64,000 bases of DNA, taken from positions 372,001-436,000 of the forward strand of contig NZ_FOKW01000003.1 of assembly GCF_900112205.1 (NCBI RefSeq), read 5' to 3'. Both the position numbers and the translations under genes were made by a program. This document shows positions 16,854-26,776 of this stretch, piece after piece. The stretch comes from Natronobacterium haloterrestre (GTDB taxonomy: Archaea > Halobacteriota > Halobacteria > Halobacteriales > Natrialbaceae). The notes beneath the pieces are model-generated. The model saw nothing but the letters and a program-made list of their open reading frames with translations, was not told where the DNA came from and did not search any database. The first letter of the stretch is position 1; the number at the start of each line of letters is the position of its first letter.

Positions 16854-19010
16854 CTACGCGAGTTCGTCCTCGATCGTCGACCGCAACTCGTCGATCGTCC
16901 CGGCATCCGTCTCGAGCAGTTCCGTTCCGTCCTCGGCCTCGAGCGCGAGCGCCCCGTCGTCGGTGGCGGAGCCGAGTGAGACGACGGGAGCGACGCCGTC
17001 GAACGCCTCGCGGACGGCCGCCGGCTCCGCGGTCTGGATCAGCACGCGGCCGGGCTGTTCGTGGAACAAGGCACCGGCAACCTCGCCCTCGGAAACCGGG
17101 AGCGTCGCCTCGAGGCCGGCCTCCTCGGTGACCATCTCGGCGAGCGAGACCGCGAGCCCGCCGTGACTGACGTCGTGGGTGGCGCGGGTCGCGTCGTCGT
17201 CCGCGACCTCGGCGATCGTCTCGACGAGGGCGGCCGGCTCCGCCGGCAGTTCGGGGAAGGCGTCGGTCCCGTCGAAGCGGGCGAGGTACTCCGAGCCGCC
17301 CAGGTCGAACGCCCCGGACTCGAGGCCGCGGTCGCCGACCAGCAGCAGTTCCGCGTCGGCCTCGGGCGCGAGCGACAGCGGCGGTGCGTCGTAACCGGCC
17401 TTCGCGCCGACCAGCGCGAGCGTCGGCGTCGGGGGGATCGGCCCCGCCGCGGAGTCGTTGTACAGCGAGACGTTGCCGCCCACGACCGGCGTCTCGAGGG
17501 TGGCACACATGTCGGCGAGGCCGTCGACGATCCCCTCGAAGCCGCCGTAAACCTCGGGCTTCTCGGGGTTGCCGCCGTTGAGACAGTCGACCGCGGCCAG
17601 CGGCGTCGCGCCCTTGGCCGCCACGTTGGTCGCGTTCTCGAGTGCGACGGCGCGTGCACCCTCGTAGGGTGCCGTGTCGGTCCAGTTGGGGGCAGCGCCG
17701 GACGATATCGCGAGTCCCTGCTCGGCTTCTCTGACCGCGATGAGCGCCGCGTCGTCGCCCGGACCCACGCTCGTGCGGACGCCGACCTCGTGATCGTACT
17801 GGCGGTAGACCCACCGCTTCGAGGCCGTGTTCGGGCTCGCGACGACGGTCTCGAACGCCTCCTCGAGGTCCACCTCGGGAAGATCAGTCTCGGGCTGCTC
17901 GACGTCGACGCTCTCGAGGTCGTTCATCGGCGCACCCTCGCCGAGGAACTCGGCGTCGACGTCGACGACCGTCTCACCATCAAAGGTCGCGACGTAGTTG
18001 CCCTCGGTGACCTCGCCGATCACGGAGCAGCCGAGGTCGAACCGCTCGGCGATCTCGCGGACGCGCTCGACGTTCTCGGGGGCGACCTCGTAGCACATCC
18101 GCTCCTGGGACTCGGCGAGCAGTATCTCGAGGGCGTTCATGTTGGGCTCGCGCTGGTGGACGCGCTCGAGTTCGATCTCGGCCCCCAGACCGCCCTTGGC
18201 GACCAGTTCGCTCGACGCACCGCCCAGGCCGGCCGCCCCGAGGTCGCGCGCGGACTCGATCAGGTCCTCCTCGATCAGTCGCTCGTTGGCCTCGATCAGC
18301 AGTTTCTCCGCGTAGGGGTCGCCGACCTGGACCGCGGGCCGGTCTTCGGTTTCGGCGTCCTCCGAGAGGTCCTCGCTGGCGAAGGAAGCACCCCCGAGGC
18401 CGTCCCGGCCGGTCGCGTTGCCCACGAGCACGAGTTTGTTCCCCGGTTCCTGGGCCTCGGCGGTGACGAGCCGTTCCTCGCTTGTCAGCCCGACGCAGGC
18501 GACGTTGACGAGCGGATTGCCCTCGTAGTCGGGATGGAAGTCGACGCTGCCCGCGACGGTGGGGACGCCGATGCAGTTGCCGTAGTGGCTGATCCCCTCG
18601 ACGACGCCCTCGAAGAGGTACTTCGAGTGTTCGCGGTCGAACTCGCCGAAGTACAGCGAGTCCGCCAGCGCGATCGGGTACGCGCCCATCGAGAGCGTGT
18701 CCCGGACGATGCCGCCGACGCCCGTGGCCGCGCCGTCGAACGGGTCCACGTAGGAAGGATGGTTGTGGCTCTCGATCCCTATCGTCACGTACGTCCCGTC
18801 GTCCCCGGGCAGCGAGACGACCGCCGCGTCGTCGCCCGGCCCGATCACGACCTCCTCGCCCTCGCTCTCGAACGCGGACAGCAGGGGCCTCGAGGAGCGG
18901 TACGCACAGTGTTCGCTCCAGAGGTTCTCGAACAGCGCCGCCTCCGCCGGAGTCGGTTCCCGGCCCAGCTCCTCGACGACGAGTTCGCGGTCCGAATCGG
19001 CAAGACTCAT
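16854..19010 (-). CDS. purL: Phosphoribosylformylglycinamidine synthase subunit PurL
   Basis: ATP-dependent subunit of FGAM synthase, fourth step of purine synthesis, working with PurQ and PurS, which are not in the window. The protein has 718 residues, the small-PurL length. Catalytic His34 is in [16 protein letters not shown]; the first ATP/Mg loop has [12 protein letters not shown] and [20 protein letters not shown]; the second half repeats the fold with [12 protein letters not shown] promoter-like element lies 35-46 bases before the ATG. The stop is convergent with nothing close; the response regulator follows on the same strand. Confidence 0.96.
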   Translation of the reverse strand: MSLADSDRELVVEELGREPTPAEAALFENLWSEHCAYRSSRPLLSAFESEGEEVVIGPGDDAAVVSLPGDDGTYVTIGIESHNHPSYVDPFDGAATGVGGIVRDTLSMGAYPIALADSLYFGEFDREHSKYLFEGVVEGISHYGNCIGVPTVAGSVDFHPDYEGNPLVNVACVGLTSEERLVTAEAQEPGNKLVLVGNATGRDGLGGASFASEDLSEDAETEDRPAVQVGDPYAEKLLIEANERLIEEDLIESARDLGAAGLGGASSELVAKGGLGAEIELERVHQREPNMNALEILLAESQERMCYEVAPENVERVREIAERFDLGCSVIGEVTEGNYVATFDGETVVDVDAEFLGEGAPMNDLESVDVEQPETDLPEVDLEEAFETVVASPNTASKRWVYRQYDHEVGVRTSVGPGDDAALIAVREAEQGLAISSGAAPNWTDTAPYEGARAVALENATNVAAKGATPLAAVDCLNGGNPEKPEVYGGFEGIVDGLADMCATLETPVVGGNVSLYNDSAAGPIPPTPTLALVGAKAGYDAPPLSLAPEADAELLLVGDRGLESGAFDLGGSEYLARFDGTDAFPELPAEPAALVETIAEVADDDATRATHDVSHGGLAVSLAEMVTEEAGLEATLPVSEGEVAGALFHEQPGRVLIQTAEPAAVREAFDGVAPVVSLGSATDDGALALEAEDGTELLETDAGTIDELRSTIEDELA

Positions 19011-19044
19011 TCATCTAAGTGATGAAAGTCGGCCGGTAAAGGGG

Positions 19045-19056
19045 TTTCTATATACA
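19045..19056 (-). promoter_or_regulatory. TATA element for purL
   Basis: On the minus strand GTATATAGAAAC lies 35-46 bases before the purL ATG. It is the only A/T-rich block upstream and has TATA-box form. Confidence 0.55.
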
Positions 19057-19362
19057 CGTTCGTGTATTCCAGAACCGCTCGAGTCCGCGGAAGAAGCGAG
19101 CGAGGAGAGTTACCGAGTGACGGCCGCGCAGGTGTCGAGCTACCTCGAGCCGTAGTACCTGTTCTCGTACTCGTCGGGTCGTTCGGCGGTCCTGACGGCC
19201 CGTTTCGAGGACGATTCGTGTCTCTGTGTGGGAGATCACGGCCCTCACATCGGACCCGAACCCCGAGCGTCGACGGCGGAACTCGAGGCTTGAGTGCTCC
19301 GATCGATCACAGCAAGCGGGAGGACCGAGGCGCTTTTGATCAGGCGAAAGAAACGTACGCAC
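19057..19362. other. Intergenic region before the PHP gene
   Basis: About 300 bases between the purL promoter and the PHP hydrolase start. Open frames through it have Arg/Ser/Gly-rich shadow composition. GCTTTTGATC near 19332 could be the promoter element for the PHP gene, about 25 bases before its GTG. Nothing else recognised. Confidence 0.45.
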
Positions 19363-20049
19363 GTGCTGTCGGTCGAACTCCACGTCCACTCGTCGCTGTC
19401 CTACGACGGCCGGGACTCGGTCGAACTCCTCCTCGAGCAGGCCGAGGCCGTCGATCTCGACGCCATCGCGGTGACCGACCACGACGAGATCGACGCCAGC
19501 CTCGAGGCCGCCGAGCGCGCCGCCGAGTACGGCCTCGTCGGGATTCCGGGCATCGAGATCTCGAGCAAGGCGGGCCACATCCTCGGACTGGGCGTCGAGG
19601 AGGCGATCCCGCCGGGGCTCTCCTACGAGACGACGCTCGAGAAGATCCGCGAACAGGGCGGGCTGGCGGTGATCCCCCATCCGTTCCAGGAGTCGCGACA
19701 CGGCGTGATGGCCCGCATTTCGCGAGAGGAACTCGCAAAGGGCGACGCGATCGAGGTCTACAACTCGCGGCTGCTGACCGGCCGGGCCAACCGCCAGGCC
19801 GAACGGTTCGCCAAGTCCCGGAACCTGCCGATGACGGCCGGCAGCGACGCCCACATCGGCGAGATGGTCGGCCAGGCGGTCACCCGCGTCGACGCCGACG
19901 AGCGATCGGCCGACGCGATCCTCGAGGCGATCAGCCAGGGGAAGACCTCGGTGGAGGGCAAGCGGACGCCCTGGCACATCAGCTTTCGACAGTTCGCCGG
20001 CGGGGTTACGCGCCGGGTCAGGAACAGCGTCATGGGGTTGATGCGATGA
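19363..20049 (+). CDS. PHP-domain metal-dependent hydrolase
   Basis: A 228-residue PHP-fold phosphoesterase. Metal-binding motifs are visible in order: VELHVHSSLSYDG (HxH), AVTDHDEID, PGIEISS, VIPHPF and GSDAH near residue 160. Members hydrolyse phosphoesters such as nucleotides or 3',5'-bisphosphates; the substrate here is unknown. I choose the GTG at 19363, giving MLSVELHVH, because the 23 codons upstream are basic and unlike the family start. The stop overlaps the ATG of the asparagine-synthase-like gene (ATGA), so the two are coupled. Confidence 0.88.
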   Translation: MLSVELHVHSSLSYDGRDSVELLLEQAEAVDLDAIAVTDHDEIDASLEAAERAAEYGLVGIPGIEISSKAGHILGLGVEEAIPPGLSYETTLEKIREQGGLAVIPHPFQESRHGVMARISREELAKGDAIEVYNSRLLTGRANRQAERFAKSRNLPMTAGSDAHIGEMVGQAVTRVDADERSADAILEAISQGKTSVEGKRTPWHISFRQFAGGVTRRVRNSVMGLMR

Positions 20050-21221
20050 CCGCGAGCGAGACCCTCCGCGGGGCCGACGCCGACGTCGTCCGCAGGGCCC
20101 TCGAGTCCGGCGATCCGTTCCCGGGAACGGCCGGCTTCGCGGGCGACGTCGATGGGCTGCTCGTCCGGGACGTCCTCGGGCGGGAGCCGCTGTTTCTCGA
20201 GGGTGCAGGCGGTACGGAAAACGGGCCGGAGTGGGCCTTCGAACCCGCCGCCCTCGAGGATCCGGTTCCGTTCCCGGCGGGCGGCGTTCTCGAGACGACC
20301 GACCTCGGAGACACACCGATCGAGGGGGTCGACGACCACTGGACGCTTCCGGACCCCGAACCCGACACCGACACCGACACCGACGATCCCGAGGCCGCCC
20401 TCGAGGCGCTCGAGGACGCCATCCGGCGGGCGGCCGACGAGGCGCTCGCGAGCGACCGCGAGATCGCCGTCGCCTTCTCGGGCGGCGTCGACTCGGCGCT
20501 GGTCGCCGAACTCCTCGACGCCCCGCTGTACGTCGTCGGCTTCCCGAACAGCCACGACGTCGAGGCCGCCCGGACGGCCGCCGAGGCGATGGGCCGCGAG
20601 TTGACGGTCGTCGAACTCGAGCCCGCGGACCTCGAGCGGGCCGTCCCCGAGATCGCCCGCGCGACCGGGCGGACGAACGCGATGGACGTCCAGATTGCAC
20701 TGCCGCTGTACCTGGTCGGCGAGCGGGTCGCGGCCGACGGATTCGACGCGCTCGCGGTCGGCCAGGGCGCGGACGAACTGTTCGGCGGCTACGAGAAGGT
20801 CGTCCGGCTGGACCACCGCGTCGAGGCCGAGACGACCCGCGGCGCAGTGCGCGAACAGATCCGTAGCCTGCCCGACCAGCTCCCCCGGGACGTGCTCGCG
20901 ATCCGGGCGACCGGCCTCGAGCCCGTCGCGCCGCTGTTGCACGATGCAGTCGTCGACGCTGCACTGGGGCTGCCGGACGAGTTACTCGCCGACGAGGAGA
21001 CCCGAAAGCGCGGCTTCCGCCGAGTGGCGACGCGGTATCTCCCCGACGAGGTCGCCGAGAGGGACAAGAAGGCCGTCCAGTACGGGAGCCTCGTCGCCCG
21101 CGAACTGGACCGACTCGCCCGCCAGGCGGGCTACAAACGGCGGATGGACGACCACGTGACGAAGTACGTGGCGTCGCTGCTCGAGGATTCGGACGACACG
21201 GCTACGGCGGGCGAAACGTAA
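20046..21221 (+). CDS. Asparagine synthase-like PP-loop ATPase
   Basis: A 391-residue ATP pyrophosphatase-fold protein. The N-terminal 110 residues look like a shortened remnant of the glutaminase half of asparagine synthetase, without a Cys2 nucleophile, ending in an acidic run with the repeat PDTDTDTDD. The synthetase half starts with the PP-loop VAFSGGVDSALVAELL, and has GQGADELFGGYEK and KKAVQYGS. It may ligate using ammonia, or act on another substrate. It is coupled to the PHP gene. Haloarchaea commonly carry this form; the true substrate is not known to me. Confidence 0.85.
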   Translation: MTASETLRGADADVVRRALESGDPFPGTAGFAGDVDGLLVRDVLGREPLFLEGAGGTENGPEWAFEPAALEDPVPFPAGGVLETTDLGDTPIEGVDDHWTLPDPEPDTDTDTDDPEAALEALEDAIRRAADEALASDREIAVAFSGGVDSALVAELLDAPLYVVGFPNSHDVEAARTAAEAMGRELTVVELEPADLERAVPEIARATGRTNAMDVQIALPLYLVGERVAADGFDALAVGQGADELFGGYEKVVRLDHRVEAETTRGAVREQIRSLPDQLPRDVLAIRATGLEPVAPLLHDAVVDAALGLPDELLADEETRKRGFRRVATRYLPDEVAERDKKAVQYGSLVARELDRLARQAGYKRRMDDHVTKYVASLLEDSDDTATAGET

Positions 21222-21260
21222 CCGCGAGCGACGAAAACGATTTTCGGCGGATTCACGCCG

Positions 21261-22007
21261 TCAGGCAGACCGGTTCGCCCAGGGGACGAGCCACCGGTCG
21301 AGCCGACCGACCGCGGCCGTCGACGCCGCGCCCAGGGCCGCGATCGAGAGCATGCCGACGACGATGTGAGGGTACGAGCCGCCCGTGTAAGCGGACCACG
21401 TCAGGTAGCCCAGGCCGCTGCCGCCCGCGAGCATCTCCGCGGCCACGAGGTTGAGCCACGCCAGCCCCATCCCGACGGAGAGCCCGGTCGTGATCGACGG
21501 CAACGCGCCCGGCACGGCGACGTGGCGGAACGTCGACGCCGAGTCGGTGCCCAGCGACCGGGCCGCCTTCGCGTACTCCCGGTCGACGCTCCGGCCCCCC
21601 TCGAGCGCGTTCAGCAGGATGGGGAAGAACGCGCCCAGGAAGGTGATGAACATGATCCCGGGTTCGGTGCCGGGGATCAACAGGATCACCGCGGGAATCC
21701 ACGCGATCGGCGGGATCGGCCGGAGCAACTCGAGCGCCGGCAGCGTCAGGTCGGCGAACGGATCGTGCCACCCCGCGAGCAACCCGACGGGGACGGCGAG
21801 CGCGACAGCGAGGAGGAAGGGAACGTACACCCGGACGGCGCTCGTGGCGGCCGAGGCGAGAAACGACGGGTCGGTCGCCACGGTTGCGGCGGCACCGGCG
21901 ACGACCGGCGGCGTGGGCAGGCCGGGCGCGACGGTCGCACCGACGAGCCACCAGACGGTCCCGAGTCCGAGCAGCGACGTCGCCGGGCCGATCCGGTCGC
22001 CGGTCAC
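21261..22007 (-). CDS. ABC importer permease (second), NitT/TauT/Ssu type
   Basis: A 248-residue inner-membrane permease with about six hydrophobic segments. The EAA-type cytoplasmic loop is visible as EYAKAARSLGTDSASTFRHVAVPGALPSI, and LRPIPPIAWIPAVILLIPG is characteristic of SsuC/TauC/NrtB permeases. Start overlaps the ATPase stop by four bases. It is the last gene of a four-gene operon and resembles the other permease at 22888-23754, so the membrane channel may be a heterodimer. The substrate class (nitrate, sulfonate, taurine, cyanate or thiamine precursor) is not resolved. Confidence 0.88.
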   Translation of the reverse strand: MTGDRIGPATSLLGLGTVWWLVGATVAPGLPTPPVVAGAAATVATDPSFLASAATSAVRVYVPFLLAVALAVPVGLLAGWHDPFADLTLPALELLRPIPPIAWIPAVILLIPGTEPGIMFITFLGAFFPILLNALEGGRSVDREYAKAARSLGTDSASTFRHVAVPGALPSITTGLSVGMGLAWLNLVAAEMLAGGSGLGYLTWSAYTGGSYPHIVVGMLSIAALGAASTAAVGRLDRWLVPWANRSA

Positions 22008-22891
22008 GGGGATCCGCCTCCGCCGGAGCTGTCGGCTGCGTCGTCCCCGTCGCCGTCGTCACCGCCGTCCGCGAGAGTCGCGGGCCGCGCTCCCGCCTCG
22101 GCCGCGAACTCCGAGCCGGCCTCGTCGTGGATCGACGCCAGCAGCCGCCGCTTCAGGTCGGTGAAGGCCTCGGTCGTCCGGGCGTCGTGGCCTCGAGGCC
22201 GCTCCAGCGGGACGTCGACGACCGTCTTGACGGTTCCCGGCCGGGCCGTCATGACGACCACGCGGTCGGCAAGCAGGATCGCCTCCTCGACGTCGTGGGT
22301 GACGAAAAGCGCCGTCGCGTCCGTCTCCCGCCAGGCCGACAGCAGTTCGACCTGCATGCGCTGTTTCGTCATCGCGTCGAGCGCGCTGAACGGCTCGTCC
22401 ATCAGCATGATCGACGGCTCGTTTGCGAGCAGGCGGGCGAGTTCCGCCCGCTGGGCCATCCCGCCCGACAGGTCGCTCGGATAGGAGTCGGCGAACGAGG
22501 ACAGCCCCATCCGCTCGAGCAGTTCGGGCACTCGATCGGTCGAGCGACCCCGCACGGACGGCCCGAACGCGACGTTCTCACGGACGGTCTTCCAGGGGAA
22601 CAGCCGATTCTCCTGGAAGACGACCCCGCGGCTCGGATCGGGCCCGGTCACGGGGTCGCCGTCGACCGTGACCCGGCCCTCGGTCGGTTCGACGTGACCG
22701 GCGACGCAGTCGAGCAGGGTGCTCTTCCCGCAGCCAGAGGGGCCGAGCACGGTCACGAACTCGCCGGGTTCGATCTCGAGGTCCAGATCGTCGACGGCGA
22801 CGACCCGCTCGTCGTCGGCCTCGCCGCCGTAGGTCTTGGTCAGCCCCTCGATGGCGATCCGACCGCCAGAGGATTCGCGACCGGGGCTCAT
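22004..22891 (-). CDS. ABC importer ATP-binding protein
   Basis: A 295-residue ATPase of the NitT/TauT class. Walker A is GPSGCGKST, the Q-loop gives VVFQENRLFPWKTV (the FQ-xx-LxPW form of this class), the signature is LSGGMAQR, Walker B is SIMLMDEPFSALD and the switch His is in LFVTHDVEEA. The last 35 residues are acidic, Gly/Ser-rich and poorly structured. It is flanked by and overlaps both permease genes, which places one ATPase gene with two permease genes; it would form the homodimeric motor. Confidence 0.93.
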   Translation of the reverse strand: MSPGRESSGGRIAIEGLTKTYGGEADDERVVAVDDLDLEIEPGEFVTVLGPSGCGKSTLLDCVAGHVEPTEGRVTVDGDPVTGPDPSRGVVFQENRLFPWKTVRENVAFGPSVRGRSTDRVPELLERMGLSSFADSYPSDLSGGMAQRAELARLLANEPSIMLMDEPFSALDAMTKQRMQVELLSAWRETDATALFVTHDVEEAILLADRVVVMTARPGTVKTVVDVPLERPRGHDARTTEAFTDLKRRLLASIHDEAGSEFAAEAGARPATLADGGDDGDGDDAADSSGGGGSP

Positions 22892-23754
22892 CGCGTCACC
22901 CCCGTCGGCGCGCCCTCGAGCCAGGGAGCCGCCCGCTCGACGGCGGCCGACAGCAGGGCCGTCGAGGCAGCGCCGAGGAACCCGACGGCGATCATGCCGA
23001 CGACCACCGATTCGACGTCGATCAGCCGGTAGGCCTGGAAGACGACGTGGCCGAGCCCGTACTCGCCGGTGATCATCTCCGCGGCGATGACCGTCACCCA
23101 GCCGAGACCGACGCCGATGGTGACGCCGGTGAAGATTGCCGGGAGCGCCGACGGCAACACGACGTGACGAAGCACCTCGCGGTCGCCCGCGCCGAGGCTC
23201 GCCGCGGCACGGCGATACTCGTCGTCGACCGATCGAACGCCGTTGACTGTGTTGACTAGCACGGGGAAGAACGCCCCGAGGAACACCACGAATACGACGC
23301 CGAGCCGAACGGTGGGGAAGATCACGAGTACCAGCGGCACCCACGCGATCGGCGGAATCGGCCGCAGGAACTCGAGTGCCGGCAGCAGGAACCGCTCCCA
23401 GCGGCGCTGCGTGCCGATCACCAGCCCCAGCGGGATGGCGACCGTGACCGCGACCGCCACCCCGGCGAGCACGCGCGCCGTCGTGTAGGCGGCGTGCAGG
23501 TAGATCGTGCCGCCGTCGGCAACCGGTTCGCCGGTCAGGTGAGCGGCGACGGCGGCGGCCGTCTCGACCGGCGAGACGAAGAAGGCGAACCCGGCGACGC
23601 CGAACCGGACCAGCGCCCACCAGATCGCAAACACCGCGAGCACCGAGACGGCGCGGCGAGCGGAGCGCGGGACCGCCTCGAGACGGCGGGCGAACGTCGT
23701 CGCGCCGGTCGCGGCGGACCGGCGAACGCGGGCGACGGTCGCGGCCCCGCTCAC
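22888..23754 (-). CDS. ABC importer permease (first), NitT/TauT/Ssu type
   Basis: A 288-residue permease with an N-terminal extension of about 35 residues and six or more membrane segments. LRPIPPIAWVPLVLVIFPT and the EAA loop EYRRAAASLGAGDREVLRHVVLPSALPAI match SsuC/TauC permeases. It overlaps the binding-protein gene (23751-23754) and the ATPase gene (22888-22891) by four bases each. Its close relative at 21261 is the other half of a presumed heterodimer. Confidence 0.9.
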   Translation of the reverse strand: MSGAATVARVRRSAATGATTFARRLEAVPRSARRAVSVLAVFAIWWALVRFGVAGFAFFVSPVETAAAVAAHLTGEPVADGGTIYLHAAYTTARVLAGVAVAVTVAIPLGLVIGTQRRWERFLLPALEFLRPIPPIAWVPLVLVIFPTVRLGVVFVVFLGAFFPVLVNTVNGVRSVDDEYRRAAASLGAGDREVLRHVVLPSALPAIFTGVTIGVGLGWVTVIAAEMITGEYGLGHVVFQAYRLIDVESVVVGMIAVGFLGAASTALLSAAVERAAPWLEGAPTGVTR

Positions 23755-24926
23755 GATCGATCACCCGCGCGGCGGGGGTTCCAGTCGACCTCCGACTCGA
23801 GGTCGTCGGCCGCCTCCGACAGCAGGTCCGTGTCGTACCGGTCGCTCGGCGGCGTCCGATCGATCACCTCGGCCTCCTCGAGCAGGAACTCGGGGCCGGT
23901 GTCGGTAAGCAGGTCCCGGGCCGGCCCGACTGCGGAGAAGTCGGTGTAGAACCGCTGTCGGTCGACCTCGGGGTTGACCTCGAGGTTCTCGTACAGCGTC
24001 GTCCGGACCGTCTCGCGCTCGAGGTCGCGGCTCAGTTCCGACTCCTCCATCCCCAGATCCAGCGCGCGGTCGGGTTCGGTCGCGAGCAGGTGTTTGGCCT
24101 CGAGTTCGGCCTTCAGCCACCCCTTCGCGACCTCGGGCCGGTCCTCGATCAGCGAGTCGGGCATGACGAGCGCCCCCAGGTCGGGTTCGTCGTAGTCGGC
24201 GCCGGTGAACAGGTAGCGCCCGGACGAGGCCTGGTCGACGACGCGGGCCATCGAGGGCTCCCAGCCGAAGGCGACGTCGATCGACCCCTCGCGCAGGTTC
24301 GTGACGATCGTGTTGATGTCCTGGTCCCTGATCGTCACGTCGATGTCCTCCTGCTCGAGGACGGTCAGCAGGAAGCGATGCGAGAGCGTCCCCTGGGTGA
24401 CGTTGACCTCGCGACCGTCCAGATCCGCAGCCGACTCGAGGTCCGCGTCCTCGTGGACGACACAGAGGTTGCCCTGCTGGCCCATCGAGTAGCCGCTCAG
24501 CCCGACGATCCGGATCGGCGTGTCGTCGTTCGCCGCGGCGATGATCGCCGGGTTGTCGCCCATGTACCCCAGGTCGGTCTGGCCGGAGATGAGCCGGTTG
24601 ACCGTCGGGGCACCCTGCAACACGGCGTGCCACTCGACGTCGTACCCGTCCGGGAGGTGTTTCTCCCAGAGTTCGCCGTGGCGGATCACCAGCGCGGAGA
24701 AGGCCTCGCTGTAGTAGGGATGGTAGTCGACGGTGATCGTCTCGGAGCCCCCGACGGCACCGCCCAGACAGCCGGCGACGCCGGAGAGGCCGACGGCCGC
24801 GCCCGCCGCGCCGACGGTTTCGAGCACGCTTCGCCGCGAGCGTCCGCTGCCGTCGTCGCCGTTTCCTGCTCCACGCTCGAGAGGGGGGCGTGACCGATCG
24901 TCCCGCCCGGATCGTTCTCGTTCCAT
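23751..24926 (-). CDS. ABC importer substrate-binding lipoprotein, NitT/TauT type
   Basis: A 391-residue surface lipoprotein. The N-terminus has a twin-arginine region (GRSRRSVLETVGAAGAAVGLSGVAGC), Tat-exported with a lipobox Cys near residue 52. The mature domain has the SsuA/NMT1 features VLQGAPTVNRLISGQTDLGYMGDNPAI, GTLSHRFLL, and LREGSIDVAFGWEPSMA. I start at the ATG at 24926; an upstream ATG at 24944 adds only six residues. First gene of the operon. The ligand cannot be deduced. Confidence 0.9.
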   Translation of the reverse strand: MERERSGRDDRSRPPLERGAGNGDDGSGRSRRSVLETVGAAGAAVGLSGVAGCLGGAVGGSETITVDYHPYYSEAFSALVIRHGELWEKHLPDGYDVEWHAVLQGAPTVNRLISGQTDLGYMGDNPAIIAAANDDTPIRIVGLSGYSMGQQGNLCVVHEDADLESAADLDGREVNVTQGTLSHRFLLTVLEQEDIDVTIRDQDINTIVTNLREGSIDVAFGWEPSMARVVDQASSGRYLFTGADYDEPDLGALVMPDSLIEDRPEVAKGWLKAELEAKHLLATEPDRALDLGMEESELSRDLERETVRTTLYENLEVNPEVDRQRFYTDFSAVGPARDLLTDTGPEFLLEEAEVIDRTPPSDRYDTDLLSEAADDLESEVDWNPRRAGDRS

Positions 24927-25078
24927 ACCCGTTCCTCTCGCCACCGGGTCAAAGCGGCGCTGAAGGTGGTGACGCTCGCCTCCGCTCGGGGATTCGGTCG
25001 AAAGTTACCGCTTTCGACGAGACTGTAGGCGGTCGCGAGCCGTGACCCGCGAAGCGAAAGGATAGCGCGAGCGAGCGA

Positions 25079-25444
25079 TCAGGACGGCAACGGACACAGA
25101 CTCGCCGTGAATATCACCGTCTCCTCGGTCTCGTTTCGCGCCCCGTGGGCGACGCCCCGATCGTGCCGGACCACGCCCGGTGCCTCGATCGCCTGCTCGT
25201 CTTCCCCGCGGACGACCGTCACCGTCCCCTCGAGTACGTGGAAAACGTTCGTGCTGTCGGGGTGATCGTGAGCCTCGAGTTCCGCGCCCGGACCGAGCGC
25301 GAACGCCTTGACGAGCACGTCGTCGGTGACGACCAGTTCCGCGGTTTCGACCTCGCCGTCGCCCGGCTCGAGTCCGGAGTCGGCGAGCGCGTCGGCGTAT
25401 TCGTCGAGTCCGGATTCGCTATCGGAATCGCTATCGGATGACAT
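25079..25444 (-). CDS. Cupin-domain protein
   Basis: A 121-residue single-domain cupin. After an Asp/Ser-rich N-terminus (SSDSDSDSES) come the two cupin motifs: GAELEAHDHPDSTNVFHVLEGTV, with metal ligands His and His and a Glu position, and PGVVRHDRGVAHGARNET, with the last His. Small single-domain cupins bind metal and serve in many reactions, so no reaction is assigned. Free-standing between the ABC importer and the Mrp gene, on the same strand as both. Start ATG at 25444. Confidence 0.85.
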   Translation of the reverse strand: MSSDSDSDSESGLDEYADALADSGLEPGDGEVETAELVVTDDVLVKAFALGPGAELEAHDHPDSTNVFHVLEGTVTVVRGEDEQAIEAPGVVRHDRGVAHGARNETEETVIFTASLCPLPS

Positions 25445-25551
25445 GGCCGTGGCTACCTTCGACGACGAGTGGCAAAACGACTCCGTTCGCAGTCCTGGCG
25501 AGCCGAAGAGCGGATCGGCGATCGGAACGAAAGAGCGGAAAACCGGCGCGG

Positions 25552-26643
25552 TCAGTCTTCGGTCTCGGTCGGCAGAACGTCCGCCGGTTCGTCCGAGGTG
25601 TGCTCGGCGACCGTGCGACGGTTGGCCTCGCCGATCCGGTCGGCGATCTCGGCGACCACGTTCTCGACCGGCTCCTGGACCTCGCTGTCGTCGTCCTTGA
25701 CGATCGGTCCCTGGCTCCCGTCCGCGCCGAAGTCCGGGTGGATCGGGATCTTGCCCAGCAGCGGCACGTCGTACCGGTCGACGATGTCGTCCGCGCCGTC
25801 GGTTCCGAACAGGCCGTGCTGGTCGCCACAGGACGGACAGACGAACGAACTCATGTTCTCGACGACGCCCAGGACGGGCGTGTCGTGCTTGTTGAACATC
25901 TGGACCCCCTTTCGGGTGTCCTCGAGCGCCATTTCCTGGGGCGTCGTGACGACGACCGATCCCGTGACGGGCATCGACTGCAGGAGGTTCAGCGTCGCGT
26001 CGCCGGTCCCCGGCGGCAGGTCGACGACGAGGTAGTCGAGGCGGCCCCACTCGACGCCCTCGAGGAACTTCATCATGAACTTGTTGACCATCGGCCCGCG
26101 GAGGATCGCGGGGTCGTCGTCCTCCTCGGTCATGAAGCCCATGCTGATGACGCGGACGCCGTCCGAGCGCGGCGGGACGATGTCCTCGTTGGGCATCACG
26201 CCCGGTTCGCCCTCGACCGGCAGGATCTTCGGGATGTTCGGCCCGTGGATGTCGGCGTCGAGCAGACCGACCATCGCGCCGCGTTTCTCGAGGCCGGCCG
26301 CGAGGTTCGCGGCGACCGTGGTCTTGCCGACGCCACCCTTCCCGGAGGAGACGGCGATCACGTTGCGGACGCGGGGCAGCACTTCGTCGTCGAAGCCGTG
26401 TTCCTGGCCGACGTGGGCCCGGAGGTCGGCCTCGAGGCCGACCTCGTCACAGACCTCACGTACCCGGTTGCCGAGTTCCATCTCGGAGGGCGCGTAGGGG
26501 GCGTTGAGCGCGAGCGAGATGCGGGCGGTCTCGTCGTCGATCACGACGTCGTTGACTAGCCCGAGGGTGACGATGTCCTCGCCGATGTCGGGATCCTCGA
26601 TCTCCTCGAGTTTGATCTTGAGTTCGTGTTCTGTGATACTCAT
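25552..26643 (-). CDS. Mrp/NBP35-family iron-sulfur carrier ATPase
   Basis: Carries and transfers [4Fe-4S] clusters to apo-proteins in the cytoplasm. The protein has 363 residues. The N-terminal MIP18/DUF59 domain (1-80) has DPDIGEDIVTLGLV; the ParA-like ATPase has deviant Walker A SSGKGGVGKTTVAANLA (about 103-120), LLDADIHGPNIP, and VVDLPPGTGDATL. The CPSCG motif (CxxC) near residue 275 bridges the cluster at the dimer interface. ATG at 26643. Many Fe-S enzymes are encoded nearby, including the four-cluster protein at 28962, but that is only context. Confidence 0.94.
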   Translation of the reverse strand: MSITEHELKIKLEEIEDPDIGEDIVTLGLVNDVVIDDETARISLALNAPYAPSEMELGNRVREVCDEVGLEADLRAHVGQEHGFDDEVLPRVRNVIAVSSGKGGVGKTTVAANLAAGLEKRGAMVGLLDADIHGPNIPKILPVEGEPGVMPNEDIVPPRSDGVRVISMGFMTEEDDDPAILRGPMVNKFMMKFLEGVEWGRLDYLVVDLPPGTGDATLNLLQSMPVTGSVVVTTPQEMALEDTRKGVQMFNKHDTPVLGVVENMSSFVCPSCGDQHGLFGTDGADDIVDRYDVPLLGKIPIHPDFGADGSQGPIVKDDDSEVQEPVENVVAEIADRIGEANRRTVAEHTSDEPADVLPTETED

Positions 26644-26776
26644 GCTGCGTCGTTACCTAGAGCGAAAGGGGTCGACGGGGATACGTGTGATGGTTCCGCC
26701 CCGTAGCGGGACGAAGACGGTTTCGAGACGGGATAGCGGACGGTCAACGCGATTCGTAACGAGCGGCTTTCGGAGA

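Noticed and set aside
17061-19022. 653-codon open frame opposite purL
   Set aside because: Shadow frame. The minus strand encodes PurL with all motifs; the plus-strand product has no domain and shadow-type composition.
20360-20395. CCGACA repeat
   Set aside because: Codes for the Asp-Thr run in the linker of the asparagine-synthase-like protein; similar acidic runs are common in haloarchaeal proteins.
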